From Roseateles sp. (GTDB lineage: Bacteria > Pseudomonadota > Gammaproteobacteria > Burkholderiales > Burkholderiaceae_C): 64,000 bases of DNA. Shown in pieces: positions 47,160 to 57,646 of this stretch; the first letter of the stretch is position 1, and every line of letters begins with the position of its first letter. The notes under the pieces are model-generated. The model worked only from the letters and a program-made list of their open reading frames with translations, searched no databases and was not told where the DNA came from. The stretch spans positions 1-64,000 of the forward strand of contig JACDQM010000037.1 of the NCBI GenBank assembly GCA_015657635.1, read 5' to 3'. The translations under genes were made by a program, and so were the position numbers.

Positions 47160-47178
47160 ATTGAGAACGATTCTCATT
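47160..47178 (-). promoter_or_regulatory. Fur box
   Basis: On the minus strand AATGAGAATCGTTCTCAAT is a 19-bp near-perfect dyad (core TGAGAA-N3-TTCTCA) that closely matches proteobacterial Fur boxes. It is the only clear one seen in this window and lies upstream of the TonB receptor, after the kup stop. Confidence 0.88.
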
Positions 47179-47240
47179 ACAAGTCTTGTCGGACCTGATG
47201 CATCACGCGGGCGCGATGCGCACTGCGGCAGCAACGCTTC

Positions 47241-49124
47241 TCAGAGTTCGACCTTGGAGCCCAGCTCGACCACCCGGTTGGTCGGCAGATGCAGGAAGTC
47301 CGCGGCGGCGGCGGCATTGCGGTGCATGCTGGCGAAGAGCTTCTCGCGCCACAGGGCCATGCCGGAGCCGATGGTGGGAATGACGATGTCACGCGACAGG
47401 AAGTAGCTGGTGTCCATCTCTTCCAGCTGCACACCGCTTTGCTGCAGCAGCTTCAGTGCCTCCGGCACATCGGGTTCGTTCTTGAAGCCGAAGTGCAGGC
47501 TGACCTGCCAGCAGTCATTGCCCAGGCTCTGCACCTGCACCCGCTTGTCGAAGCCGATCCACGGCACTTCATGGTGCTTGACGCTGACGAACAGGTTCTG
47601 CGCATGCAGCACCTTGTTGTGCTTCAGGTTGTGAAGCAAGGCGTTAGGTGTGGAACCCTGCTCGGCAGACAGGAACACCGCCGTCCCCGGCACGCGGGTG
47701 GGCGGGCTGACGAACACCGCCTCCAGGAAGCTGGCCAAGTCGATCGCGTCCTCGCGCAGCTTCTTGCTGAGCAGGCGCCGGCCCTGCTTCCAGGTCAGCA
47801 TCAGCGTGAACATGCCGGTGCCGATCAACAGCGGGAACCAGCCGCCATGCGCCACCTTCAGCAGGTTGGAGGCCAGGAAGGTCACGTCAATGATGAAGAA
47901 CAGGCCGGTGGCTGCCACGCACAGCGCCAGCGGGTACTTCCAGCCGTAGCGGATCACGAAGAAGGTCATCACCGTGGTGATGGTCATGTCGATCGTGACC
48001 GCCACACCGTAGGCCGCCGCCAGATTGCTGGATGAGCCGAAGAACACCACCGCCAGCACCACGAAGACGAACAGCCCCCAGTTGACGAAGGGGATGTAGA
48101 TCTGCCCGATGTCGCGCACCGAGGTGTGCAGGATGCGCATGCGCGGCAGGATGCCCAGCTGCACGGCCTGCTTGGTGACTGAGAACGCTGCCGTGATCAG
48201 CGCCTGCGAGGCCACGATGGCGGCCAGCGTGGCCAGCAGGAACAGCGGGATCTCGGCCCAGTTTGGCGCCAGCAGAAAGAATGGGTTCTTCACAGCGGCC
48301 GGGTCGTTCAGCAGCATCGCGCCCTGGCCGAAGTAGTTGAGCACCAGCGCCGGCATCACGAAGCCATACCAGGCGATGCGGATCGGCTTCTTGCCGAAGT
48401 GGCCGAGGTCGGCATACAGCGCCTCGCCGCCGGTCACCACCAGCACGACGGCGCCCAGCGCCACAAAAGCCACCCAGCGGTACTCCATGCAGAAGGCGAG
48501 CGCGTAGGCGGGGTTGATGGCCACCAGCACATGCGGGTTGTTGACGATGTGCGGAATGCCCAGCAGCGCCAGGCTGCAGAACCAGACCAGCATCACCGGG
48601 CCGAAGGCCTTGCCGATGCCCGCCGTGCCGAAGCGCTGCACGGCGAACAGGCCCGCCAGCACCAGCAGGGTCAGGGGCAGGATGGCCGCATGGAACTGCG
48701 GCGCATAGACATCGATGCCCTCCACCGCGCCCAGCACCGTCATGGCCGGCGTGATCACCGCATCGCCATAGAAGATGGCCGTGCCGAACAGGCCCACCAC
48801 CAGCAGGCTGCGGCGCAGCTTGGGCTTGTCGTTGACCGCATTGGTGGCCAGCGCCAGCATCGCGATCAGGCCGCCCTCGCCGTTGTTGTCGGCGCGCAGA
48901 ATCAGCAGCACGTACTTGAGCGAGACGATCACCGTCATCGTCCAGAACAGCAGCGACAGCACGCCCAGGATGTTGTCGTGGGTGGCCGCCACATGGCCAC
49001 CGTGGAACACTTCCTTGAGGGCATACAAGGGGCTGGTGCCGATGTCACCGTAGACGACGCCCAAGGCGCCGAGGGTCATGCCAGCCAGCGCAGTCGGACT
49101 GCGGCTCGTAGAGGAAGAACTCAC
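47241..49124 (-). CDS. kup: low-affinity potassium transporter Kup
   Basis: KUP/HAK potassium:proton symporter, 627 aa from the chosen start, with about 12 transmembrane helices and a C-terminal cytoplasmic domain. The family signature [20 protein letters not shown] is near the N-terminus. Further blocks are [19 protein letters not shown] and the C-terminal [11 protein letters not shown]-like segment (here [13 protein letters not shown]). The frame is open to 49253. The GTG at 49124 (then [15 protein letters not shown]) gives the normal family length, although no strong ribosome binding site is visible. A gap of about 400 bp with the Fur box separates it from the heme receptor. Confidence 0.93.
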   Translation of the reverse strand: MSSSSTSRSPTALAGMTLGALGVVYGDIGTSPLYALKEVFHGGHVAATHDNILGVLSLLFWTMTVIVSLKYVLLILRADNNGEGGLIAMLALATNAVNDKPKLRRSLLVVGLFGTAIFYGDAVITPAMTVLGAVEGIDVYAPQFHAAILPLTLLVLAGLFAVQRFGTAGIGKAFGPVMLVWFCSLALLGIPHIVNNPHVLVAINPAYALAFCMEYRWVAFVALGAVVLVVTGGEALYADLGHFGKKPIRIAWYGFVMPALVLNYFGQGAMLLNDPAAVKNPFFLLAPNWAEIPLFLLATLAAIVASQALITAAFSVTKQAVQLGILPRMRILHTSVRDIGQIYIPFVNWGLFVFVVLAVVFFGSSSNLAAAYGVAVTIDMTITTVMTFFVIRYGWKYPLALCVAATGLFFIIDVTFLASNLLKVAHGGWFPLLIGTGMFTLMLTWKQGRRLLSKKLREDAIDLASFLEAVFVSPPTRVPGTAVFLSAEQGSTPNALLHNLKHNKVLHAQNLFVSVKHHEVPWIGFDKRVQVQSLGNDCWQVSLHFGFKNEPDVPEALKLLQQSGVQLEEMDTSYFLSRDIVIPTIGSGMALWREKLFASMHRNAAAAADFLHLPTNRVVELGSKVEL

Positions 49125-49276
49125 AAGAACGGGGGTGGCCGCAAGCGGCCACAAAGTATCAAAACGCCTATTTTGCGCCCGCCTTCGAGCAATTGTGCGG
49201 CGCAGCAATGCCACTGTTGCCCGCCGCAGCCACGGGGCTTGACAGGCCGCCAAGCTGCAGGCTCACAACTCGGACC

Positions 49277-51336
49277 TCAGCGGACGATCGGCTCACCCTG
49301 AACGACACGGCGCACGAATTCGAGCGTGTTCTGATGCAATTCGTCGCGGTTGGCCGGCTTGGTGAAGCTGTGCCCCTCGTCCTCGGCGGTCAGGAACCAC
49401 ACCGGCGTGCCCTGGGCGCGCAGCGCGCTGACGATCTGCTGCGCCTCGCCATAGGGCACGCGCGGATCGTTGCGGCCATGCACGATGAACATCGGCTTGC
49501 GCATGCGGTCCACCCGGCTCAGCGGCGAGATCTCGGTCAGGAAGCGTCGCATCGCCGGGTCGCGCTCGTCGCCGTATTCGGCCCGGCGGTTGTCGCGGCG
49601 GTAGCTTTCGGTGTGCTCCAGGAAACTGACGAAGTTCGCGATGCCGACGCGGCAGATGCTGCCAGCGATACGCTGCGACTCAGCCGCGGCGACGGCCAGC
49701 GACAGATAGCCGCCGTAGCTGCCCCCTGCCACGACAACCTTGCCAGGGTCCATGTCAGCCCGTGTCGCAATCAGATCCAGCAAGGCGCTCACATCGCGCG
49801 TGGCGTTCTCGCGCAGGCGGCCGTTGTCCAGGGCCAGGAAGCGCTTGCCGAAGCCATCCGAACCGCGCACATTGGGCTGGATCAGGTGCATGCCCTGCTG
49901 CTCCACCAGCGCGCGCAGCGTGGCCGACAGATAGCCCGGCCGCGCCTGTGCTGCCGGGCCGCCATGCAGGCTGATGTAGACCGGCCGCGGCCCCTTGAAG
50001 TGGGCCGGCGGCGGCGTGTGCAGGCCGCTGATCTCCAGCCCGTCGAAGCTCTTCCAGCGCAGCAGTCCGGTCTGCAGCGCCGTGCCCTCGGTATCGGCCG
50101 CGGTCCACGCCGTCAGCTTGCCGTCCGCCTGGTTCCAGCTGTAGATCTGGCCGGGGCTCTGCGTCCAGACATGGTGGAAGCCCAGCTCCGGCAGACGCGG
50201 ATGCCAGCGCGGATTGCGCAGCTGCCCCTCGGGCAGCTCGGTCGCCACGCGCTGCGGCGGGGCTGCCGAGTCAGGCGCATACAGACGCAGCGCCGAAATC
50301 CCGCCTTCATTGCTGACCAGGGCCAGCGGACGCGGAGCTCCGGCGGCCGGTGGCACGGCCAGCGCCTCCAGGTCGGCAGCCAGGCCGGTCAGCAGCGCCT
50401 GGCGCTCGCCTGTCGCTGCGGACAGGCGGGTCAGGTGGCGGAACTCGCCTTGCAAGGCCTGCCGTCCCCAGACCACATCGCCGTCGCGCTCGGCGTCCGA
50501 CGCGTCGCCGTCATCCGCCCCCGATTGCGAGCGCCCGATCGGCCGGCCGGCGCCCCGGAGAGATCAAAGCTCAGCAACTGGCTGCGCTGGCCCTGGCTGC
50601 GCAGCAACAGGATCGCGCCCTCAGGCGTGATGCGCAGGTCGCCGAAGCGGCCGCCCGTCACCTCGCCGAGAACGCGTGCGCCGGCCGGATTCTGCGGGTC
50701 CATCCACATCAACCAGCTGCGCGCCTGGCGTGTGGCAGCCCCCTCATCGCCGCCCTTTCGGTCCAGCTGTTCCTGCAGAAAAACCAGGCCGCGCCCTTGC
50801 GGCAGGAAGGCGAACTCCTTGACGCGCACACCCGCCGGGGTCAGGACTTGCCCTGGAGCCGCTTGCTGTCCGGCCTCGAGCCGATACAGGCGGTACGCCT
50901 CGTCGCCACCCTGGTCGCGGGTGAACACCAGATAGCGCGCCTGCAGCGGCTCCCACAAGGCATCAGCGACCGGATCAGCGCCCTGCGTCAGCGGCTCAGG
51001 CGCAGCGCCGGGCGCCGTCAGGCGGTGCAGCTGCATCAGGCCCTGGCTGCGCGCCAGCACCAGCATTTCTCGCTGCAAGGGATGCCAATCGACAAAGCGC
51101 AGCGCCGGGGCTTCCTTGCGCGCCAGCGACGCGTGGCGCTGGAACGCCGGGATGCCCGAGGCGGACGGCTGCAGCGTCGCGACCGGCGGCTGCGCCGGTC
51201 CGGGCAGGCTGCACCCAGACACCCCTAGGACAAGCGCCGCCAGGCAGCCAGTGATCAAACCCAAACGACTCTGCACGGTACTGACGACTCCATCCAAACA
51301 CGCCAAAAGAGCGGGGGCCGAAGCCCCCTGCGACAT
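49277..51336 (-). CDS. S9 family prolyl-oligopeptidase-like lipoprotein, with an apparent frameshift
   Basis: Alpha/beta-hydrolase peptidase of the S9 family, about 666-686 aa after repair. An N-terminal lipobox (LGVSGC) predicts an outer-membrane or periplasmic lipoprotein; a GTG at 51276 directly before the hydrophobic signal is a likely start. An N-terminal beta-propeller is followed by the catalytic domain with Ser in GGSYGGYLSLAVA, Asp in HGRNDPRVPYGEAQ and His in DEGHSFTK. The frame breaks at about 50505-50560, where a GGCCGGCCGG stretch lies; one missing base restores it. The gene starts 16 bp after the TonB receptor stop, which suggests joint peptide uptake and cleavage. Confidence 0.88.
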
Positions 51337-51352
51337 CGGCCAACAGGCTCAC

Positions 51353-54097
51353 TCAATACTTGTACTGCGCCGAAACGCTGAAGTAGCGCCCTCGCGCGCT
51401 GTGATACTGGTTGTTCATGTTGCTGGTTTCCCAGGCGTCGTAGTTCGCCTTCCGGTTGAGAACATTGTCGACATTCAGGTTGAGGCTCAAGTTCTTGATG
51501 CCCTTGTAGCCCACGCCCAGATCGACTGTGTTCCACCGTGCAATGGTGCAAAGCTCAGGATTGCCACCGTCGGTGTACATCTTGCAGGTGCTGGAGGACA
51601 AGCCGATATTGCGCATGGGGTCGACATGGTTGAGCTTGCCGCTCAGTCGCCAATCACCATGACTCCACTTGGCTGACAAGCTGCCCCGGTTGGTGGGCGT
51701 CTCCTCATCACCGCGGTCGCTGGTCAAGGGATCACCGGGCAGCGATGCGGAGTCCCGGCGAGTCAGCGTGGTCGTCTGCAGACCAAGTTCAACAGTGCCC
51801 ATGGACTCCGGCAGCGGCAGACGGACCCGGCCATCGATGTCAAATCCCGCGACGATCGTGCGATTGAGGTTCCGGAACTGGCGAATGACGTAATCGATCG
51901 GGCCTGAGTTGGACACGCCAGGCAGCCACGTGCTCGGATCTGGGTTTCGCACAATGCCGCCCGGGAAGCTCGCCGGACTGCGCAGCACATCGGCGACGCT
52001 TGGGCGGTTCACCTCATTGCGCCGGTCGTAGTAGAAGCCATCAATCGCCAGGCTCACATAGCGGCTGGGCTCAAGCAACAAGCCCAGCGTGAAGCTCTTG
52101 GATGTCTCGGGACGCAGTTCCTTGTTGGCCAGGATCGCCGCCGGGATGCTGCGTGAAGCTGAACAGTCGCTGGTCAGCTTGGTCACCGGGCACCGCAGGG
52201 AATCCTCTGGATTGCCGCTGTTGCTGAACGACGCGACGTTACCCGCATTGATCTGAGAAAGCGCTGGAGCGCGGAACGCCGTGGCATAGGTGCTGCGCAA
52301 AGCCGCTATAGGGTTGAACTGATACTTCGCGCCCAGCTTGCCGGTTGTGGCCGAGCCAAAGTCCTGGTAGTTCTCGGCGCGAAGGGCCACCTGCGTCTCC
52401 AGCATCTTCAGCAGAGGAAGCTGAAGTTCGGCGTAGGCGGCGCCGGAGCTTCGGCTGCCGGCTGCCGACGCTGAGCCTCGCCCAATGAACGCGCCGCTCG
52501 CCAACATGTCGTCGGGCCGCACCGACATTGACTCCCTGCGCAACTCCGCCCCCGTACCGAGGGCGGCCATGCCGCCCGGAAGCTTGAACAGTTCACGCGT
52601 GGCTCGCACGTCCACCGAGGTGTAGCGGCTCACGCCTGCCGTCAGCACATCGTCAACCAGATCGTTAATGGCCTGCGCCGAGTTGGTCTGGCCATTGAAG
52701 CGGTAGCTGCGTGTCGCGATGGCGTTCTTCACACCCTGCACCGTAAGCTGGTTGGTCACTCGCTGATCCAGCGTCTGGTAGTGATGCAGCACAGCTGTCT
52801 CAATGTCCCAGGCACCAAGGGTAGTGCTGATGCCCGCCAAGACGCGGGCGTTCTTGGACTCGGAGATGTCCTGGGAGTTGATGTCGGCAAAGCGATAGCG
52901 CATGCCGATCGTCGTACTAAAGGGGTTGTCTGGATGCCCAACCGGCAGGCGCAGACCATCGAAGACCTGCAACTTGGCATCCGCGTTGGCCCAGACCGTC
53001 CGAGCCTCGGTTCGGGTCGGGCTGGCGCGGTTGTAGACACTCTTCGTCGACGACAGCATCAGCTCGCCGAAGACCTGCGTTGCTTCATTGACCGAATAGC
53101 TGGCGCGCAACAGGCTGCCCAAGCGATCCTGAGCACCGACGCGCTGTGCGTTCGGATCGTTCTCGGTATCGAAGCGGCACTCGCCTGCTCGCCATGAGGT
53201 GGCTGTCGTCCAGAGCGGCGCAGCCAGTGGCAGTCCCTTTCCGATGATGTTGGCATCGGCGCAGCCAACTCCGGCTTGACGGAACGTGCCCGAACCCGTG
53301 CCTGTGAGGGTGTAGTAGTTGCCAGTGGGCACGCTGGTCGAAGCGGGGGTGAAGTTACCCACATACCGGCCATAAAGGTCTGCCTGAACATCATCACGGA
53401 TTTCTGACGTGCGAACAGGCTTTCGGGAGTTGAAGTCCAGCGTGGCCACCAGGTTCAGCCCCTTCGCGACAGACTCGCCGAAGCCGAAAGCCAGCGATGC
53501 ACGGTCGACGCGATGATGGCCATCGCCGTTGAACGCCGTGCCCGCGTCAATGGCCAGCCCTTGGTAGTCCTTGCGAAGAATGATGTTGACCACGCCTGCG
53601 ATAGCATCCGATCCATAGGTCGCAGAAGCGCCATCCTTCAGGATTTCAATGCGTTCCACTGCGGCCATCGGGATAGCGTTCAAGTTGTAAATGGTGGAAC
53701 GGCCGGTGTTGGGGTCGGCCACCGGTGCAGCGCCGAGGCGCCGGCCGTTCAGCAGAGTCAAGGTGGCGGCCGAGCCCAACCCCCGCAAGCCAATGGAAGA
53801 AGTACCGCTGTTGAATGAGTTGCTGACGGTGTCGTTCAATGAACCCGCCCCGACGGCGGGGTTTCGTCGCAAGAATTCGTCGACGGTGGTGACCCCGGAC
53901 TCCTCGATCTCCTTGCGCGTAATCACCTGCACTGGCGAAGGCGTTTCGGCATTCAGCCGCTTGATGATCGAGCCCGTGACTTCAACCCGGTCCAGGGTGT
54001 TCCTGTCAGCGGTCTGCGCCTGAGCAGCCATGGACGCACAGAGCGCGCCGGCAGCAAGCGCCAGCAGGTTGCGGTGAGAGGAGCGGGCTCGATTCAT
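51353..54097 (-). CDS. TonB-dependent receptor (second)
   Basis: Outer-membrane receptor, 914 aa. The start is MNRARSSHRNLLALAAGALC (54097), with signal cleavage near AAQAQ. A TonB-box-like stretch (NTLDRVEVTGSIIKRL) leads to a plug domain (VTTVDEFLRRNPAVGAGSLN, IGLRGLGSAATLTLLNGRRL, VERIEILKDGASATYGSDAI) and a barrel ending SVSAQYKY. No FecA-type signalling extension is present. The type is common for carbohydrate or peptide uptake in Burkholderiales. It lies upstream of the S9 peptidase and is divergent from a LysR regulator, so all three probably form one uptake unit. Confidence 0.93.
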   Translation of the reverse strand: MNRARSSHRNLLALAAGALCASMAAQAQTADRNTLDRVEVTGSIIKRLNAETPSPVQVITRKEIEESGVTTVDEFLRRNPAVGAGSLNDTVSNSFNSGTSSIGLRGLGSAATLTLLNGRRLGAAPVADPNTGRSTIYNLNAIPMAAVERIEILKDGASATYGSDAIAGVVNIILRKDYQGLAIDAGTAFNGDGHHRVDRASLAFGFGESVAKGLNLVATLDFNSRKPVRTSEIRDDVQADLYGRYVGNFTPASTSVPTGNYYTLTGTGSGTFRQAGVGCADANIIGKGLPLAAPLWTTATSWRAGECRFDTENDPNAQRVGAQDRLGSLLRASYSVNEATQVFGELMLSSTKSVYNRASPTRTEARTVWANADAKLQVFDGLRLPVGHPDNPFSTTIGMRYRFADINSQDISESKNARVLAGISTTLGAWDIETAVLHHYQTLDQRVTNQLTVQGVKNAIATRSYRFNGQTNSAQAINDLVDDVLTAGVSRYTSVDVRATRELFKLPGGMAALGTGAELRRESMSVRPDDMLASGAFIGRGSASAAGSRSSGAAYAELQLPLLKMLETQVALRAENYQDFGSATTGKLGAKYQFNPIAALRSTYATAFRAPALSQINAGNVASFSNSGNPEDSLRCPVTKLTSDCSASRSIPAAILANKELRPETSKSFTLGLLLEPSRYVSLAIDGFYYDRRNEVNRPSVADVLRSPASFPGGIVRNPDPSTWLPGVSNSGPIDYVIRQFRNLNRTIVAGFDIDGRVRLPLPESMGTVELGLQTTTLTRRDSASLPGDPLTSDRGDEETPTNRGSLSAKWSHGDWRLSGKLNHVDPMRNIGLSSSTCKMYTDGGNPELCTIARWNTVDLGVGYKGIKNLSLNLNVDNVLNRKANYDAWETSNMNNQYHSARGRYFSVSAQYKY

Positions 54098-54203
54098 GAT
54101 TCTGCTTTCCGTCGTAGGTTCGCAGCTCAATTTGGCTGCATAGCAGCGAAGATGCCCGGCGGCCGCAGACAATCCATGACAGTTTCTTCGGGATTCTTTT
54201 CCA

Positions 54204-55169
54204 ATGGTTATTGAGCAAGGAAATGCCGTCAGTCCTGAGGCAGCGGAAGCCTTCGTGATGCGCCGCATGAGCCTGCGCCAGCTGCGTGTACTGAAGGCCC
54301 TGGCTGACGCAGGTTCCCTCAGTGGTGCGGCGGATCTTCTGCATGTCACCCAACCCGCCATCAGCAAGACGCTGAGCGAGGTCGAGCGCGCCCTCGGACA
54401 AACCCTGATCGCGCGGCGCGGACGCAACATCCGTCTCACGCCTGTCGCACGACGACTGGTCGAGTTGGTTGAGCGCATGGATGCCATGCTGCGGCGTGGC
54501 GGCGAAGAGGTGGCTTCGCTGGTACGCGGCACCAGCGGCGAATTGCTGATCGGCGCCACCAATGCCGCGCTGACAGACGCGCTCAGCGATGCACTCGCAC
54601 GGATGAAAGCCGAGCATCCTCTTTTGGCCATCAGTGTGCGCACGCATGCGCTCACCACCATGTTCGAGGATCTTCGCGCCGGACGGCTGGATCTGGTGAT
54701 TGCGCGCGAGGTCGGCGATGCGCCCACCGACCTTGAGTCCGTGCTGCTGCTGCCGACCCGCGAGGTCGTGGCGATCAGCGCCATGCACCCGCTGGCCGCA
54801 CAGCGCAGGATCAGCTGGGAAACGCTGAACGATCAGGCCTGGATCTGGCCACTGCCCGGCACCCGCTCACGCGCGCGCCGCGATGCCTTCTGGCAGAAGC
54901 TGGGCCTGCCTTTGCCCACCAATGTGATTCAGACCGACGACCTGATGTTGACCATGGGCATGCTCAGGCGCTCACCACTGGTGACCATCATGCCGCTGCA
55001 TACCGCGCAGGTCGCTGCGCGCGACGGCATCGTCCGCATCCTTTCGCTCGACGTGGACCTCGGTCTTGGCAATCTGTGCATCTGGCAGCTGCGCGACGTG
55101 AATTCCCCACCGGTGCAGCACTTCAAGAACGCACTGCAGGCGGCCAGTGCCGCCGCCGCTCAGGCGTAG
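54204..55169 (+). CDS. LysR family transcriptional regulator
   Basis: LysR-type regulator, 321 aa. The N-terminal HTH (MSLRQLRVLKALADAGSLSG, AADLLHVTQPAISKTLSEVE) is followed by a periplasmic-binding-protein-like effector domain from about residue 105 (GELLIGATNAALTDALSDAL). The Met at 54258 (MRRMSLRQL) is an alternative start closer to the usual N-terminus. It is divergent from the TonB receptor with a 106-bp gap. A 13-bp dyad GCTGCATAGCAGC (54135-54147) there is a possible binding site. Confidence 0.92.
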   Translation: MVIEQGNAVSPEAAEAFVMRRMSLRQLRVLKALADAGSLSGAADLLHVTQPAISKTLSEVERALGQTLIARRGRNIRLTPVARRLVELVERMDAMLRRGGEEVASLVRGTSGELLIGATNAALTDALSDALARMKAEHPLLAISVRTHALTTMFEDLRAGRLDLVIAREVGDAPTDLESVLLLPTREVVAISAMHPLAAQRRISWETLNDQAWIWPLPGTRSRARRDAFWQKLGLPLPTNVIQTDDLMLTMGMLRRSPLVTIMPLHTAQVAARDGIVRILSLDVDLGLGNLCIWQLRDVNSPPVQHFKNALQAASAAAAQA

Positions 55170-56454
55170 TTCTCGGCGTCCGGATCGGTGGCTTCGAGCT
55201 CGTAGCTGGCCGCCAGCATTGCCAGGCGTGCGATCACGCCGTACATGTAGAAGCGGTTCGGTGCGCTGGCCCCCGGACGCTCGCCCGGCCGCGGCAGCTG
55301 TGAGGATTCGGCAAAGGCCAGCGGCACGAAGCTGGCGCCCGGCGAGTTGAGGTTCTCGTCGATGCCGCGCTCGGCATGCACACGGTAGAAGCCGCCGACC
55401 ACATAGCGATCCATCATGTAGACCACCGGCTCGGCCACGGCCTCATTGACGCGCTCGTTGGTGGCCACGCCTCCTGCACGATCACCTCACTGACGCTCTG
55501 GCCATCCTTGATCACGCTCATCTTGTTGCGCGTGCGCCGGCCCAGCTCGGCCAGTTCCTTGGCATCGCGCACCGTCATGATGCCCATGCCATAGGTGCCG
55601 GCATCGGGCTTGACGATCACGAAGGGCTTCTCGTTGATGCCGTATTCCTTGTACTTGCGGCGCACCTTGCCCAGCATCGCGTCGACCTGGGTCTGCAGCG
55701 CCTCCAGGCCCTGGCCTTCGCTGAAGTCCAGGCCCGAACAGGGCGCGAACATCGGGTTGATCAGCCAGGGGTCCATGCCCAGCAGCTTGGCAAAGCGCTT
55801 GGCCACGTCCTCATAGGACTTGAAGTGCCGGGTCTTGCGTCGCACCGCCCAGCCGGCGTGCAGCGGCGGCAGCAGGTACTGCTCATGCAGGCCCTGCAGC
55901 ACATCAGGCACGCCCGCCGAGAGATCGTTGTTCAGCAGGATGGTGCAGGGATCGAAGTCCTTCAGGCCGAGGCGCCCGCGCGTGCGCACCAGCGGCTCCA
56001 CCGTCAGCGAACTGCCGTCGGCCAGGCGCAACTCGGTCGGCTGATCCACGGTCGGATCCAGCGAGCCCAGGCGCACATTCAGACCGGCCTGCGTGAAGAT
56101 GCGGATCAGCGTCGCGACGTTGCTGAGATAGAAGCTGTTGCGGGTGTGGTTCTCCGGAATCAGCAGCAGGTTCTTGGCCTCTGGGCAGATCTTCTCGATC
56201 GCCGCCATCGCGGCCTGCACCGCCAGCGGCAGCATTTCCTTGGTCAGGTTGTTGAAGCCGCCCGGAAACAGGTTGGTGTCCACCGGCGCCAGCTTGAAAC
56301 CGGCGTTGCGCAAATCCACCGAGCTGTAGAAGGGCGGCGTGTGCTCCATCCACTCGAGGCGGAACCAGCGTTCGATCGCCGGCATGGACTCCAGGATGCG
56401 CTGCTCCAGCTCGTTGATCGGGCCGGTCAGGGCGGTGATGAGATGTGGGACCAT
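55160..56454 (-). CDS. gshA: glutamate--cysteine ligase (betaproteobacterial GshA type), with an apparent frameshift
   Basis: Gamma-glutamylcysteine synthetase of the PF08886 type, about 431 aa when repaired, the first step of glutathione synthesis. It starts MVPHLITALTGPINELEQRI. Conserved blocks include FPGGFNNLTKEMLPLAVQAA, IPENHTRNSFYLSNVATLIR and VIVKPDAGTYGMGIMTVRDA. The frame shifts after SEVIVQE. One G lost from a GGG run (plus-strand C-run near 55470) restores QEGVATNERVNEAVAEPVVY and the remaining C-terminus. The long open frame upstream of 56454 overlaps the divergent GumN gene and is not used. Confidence 0.92.
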
Positions 56455-56637
56455 GAGCTTGCCTGTGATGACAGCGGCGCGGCGCTGCAGATGGGGTGGC
56501 GACGAGGCTGTGCAGCCGATTCTAGGAGCAAGCCAGATGGGGCCGGACCGCCTGAGCGCAAGCCCCCTGGCCCGGCTGACGGCGCCCTGCATGCCGGCGC
56601 TGCTAGAGTGGTGCGCCAAGCTGCCCACCGGAACCCG

Positions 56638-57585
56638 ATGCGCCTGATCGCCCTGATGATTCTGATGTTTGCCCTGTTGGCCGGGCCATCGGCCGGCGTC
56701 CAGGCCCAGCCCTGCCCGCCGCCCCTGCCGCTGCCCGAGGCCGGCAGCTTGGCCGATGCAGCGCCTGCGCCCGATCGTGGCCTGCTGTGGCGGCTCAGCA
56801 AGGATGGCCGCGAGTCCTACCTGTACGGCACGGTGCATCTGGGTCGACCGCAGTGGCTGCGGCCCGGACCCCAGGTCAGCGCTGCACTGCGGGCCAGCGA
56901 CACGCTGGCGCTGGAGATCGACCCTGGCGACCCCGCCACGCGTGCGGCCATGCGCCAGCTGACGGCCGCCCGCAGCGAGCAGCCGCTACCCGACGCGCTG
57001 CGCGCACAGCTGTCCGCACGAACGCGCGCCGCCTGCCTGCCGGAGCAGGCCTTGAACGGCCTGCAGCCGCTGATCCAGGCGATGACGCTGACCCTGCTGG
57101 AAGCCCGCTGGGACGGGCTGGACGCCGGATTCGCGCTGGAGCAGGTCCTCAGCCACCAGGCGCGCGCGCTGCGCCGCCCCATCGCCGCGCTGGAGACGCC
57201 GCAGCAGCAACTGGATCTGCTGCTGGGCGCTGATCTGGCGCACACGCAGGACATGACGCGCGACATGCTGACCCAGCTGGAGCAGGATCGCGTGCGGCCG
57301 GTGCTGCGGCGCCTGATCGCGGCCTGGGAGCGCGGTGACCTGACCGAGCTCGAGAACTACGAGCAGTGGTGCGACTGCATCGCCAGCCCGCAGGATCGAC
57401 TCTGGCTGCGCCGACTCAACGAAGAGCGCAACCCCGGCATGGCCGATGGCATCGCGCGCCTGCATGCCAGCGGCACGCGCGTGTTCGCCGCCGTTGGTGC
57501 GCTGCACATGACAGGCCCGCGCGCGCTGCCACTGCTGCTGGCGAACAAGGGCTTCCGCGTCGAGCGGCTGCTGTTGCTGCCATGA
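56638..57585 (+). CDS. TraB/GumN family protein
   Basis: Exported protein of 315 aa of the TraB/GumN superfamily, fold related to ChaN/EreA-type proteins; function uncertain and possibly a metallohydrolase. A signal peptide (LIALMILMFALLAGPSAGVQ, then AQ) precedes the family start LLWRLSKDGRESYLYGTVHL. The C-terminal block VFAAVGALHMTGPRALPLLL, followed by a GFRVERL segment, is conserved. Glu and His residues of GTVHL, LEIDP and GALH probably form the active site. Divergent from gshA and upstream of a response regulator. Confidence 0.87.
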   Translation: MRLIALMILMFALLAGPSAGVQAQPCPPPLPLPEAGSLADAAPAPDRGLLWRLSKDGRESYLYGTVHLGRPQWLRPGPQVSAALRASDTLALEIDPGDPATRAAMRQLTAARSEQPLPDALRAQLSARTRAACLPEQALNGLQPLIQAMTLTLLEARWDGLDAGFALEQVLSHQARALRRPIAALETPQQQLDLLLGADLAHTQDMTRDMLTQLEQDRVRPVLRRLIAAWERGDLTELENYEQWCDCIASPQDRLWLRRLNEERNPGMADGIARLHASGTRVFAAVGALHMTGPRALPLLLANKGFRVERLLLLP

Positions 57586-57646
57586 GCCATCCAGACGCAG
57601 CGCAAACGCTATGCTTGGGGCCTGCCGAACCACTCAAGATCACGCC

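Noticed and set aside
46842-47160. A hemP/hmuP small gene in the receptor leader
   Set aside because: The open frames there are Pro/Arg/Gly-rich and lack the HemP core pattern. They look like non-coding GC-rich sequence.
46842-47178. Cobalamin riboswitch before the TonB receptor and CobN-like genes
   Set aside because: A receptor plus CobN suggested B12, but the leader on the minus strand lacks the B12-box core (GCCACTG) and related conserved segments. A Fur box is present instead.
45285-47198. Long plus-strand frames antisense to the TonB receptor, ATP synthase, gshA and kup
   Set aside because: These are His/Gln/Arg-rich shadows typical of GC-rich DNA. The minus-strand frames carry the conserved proteins.
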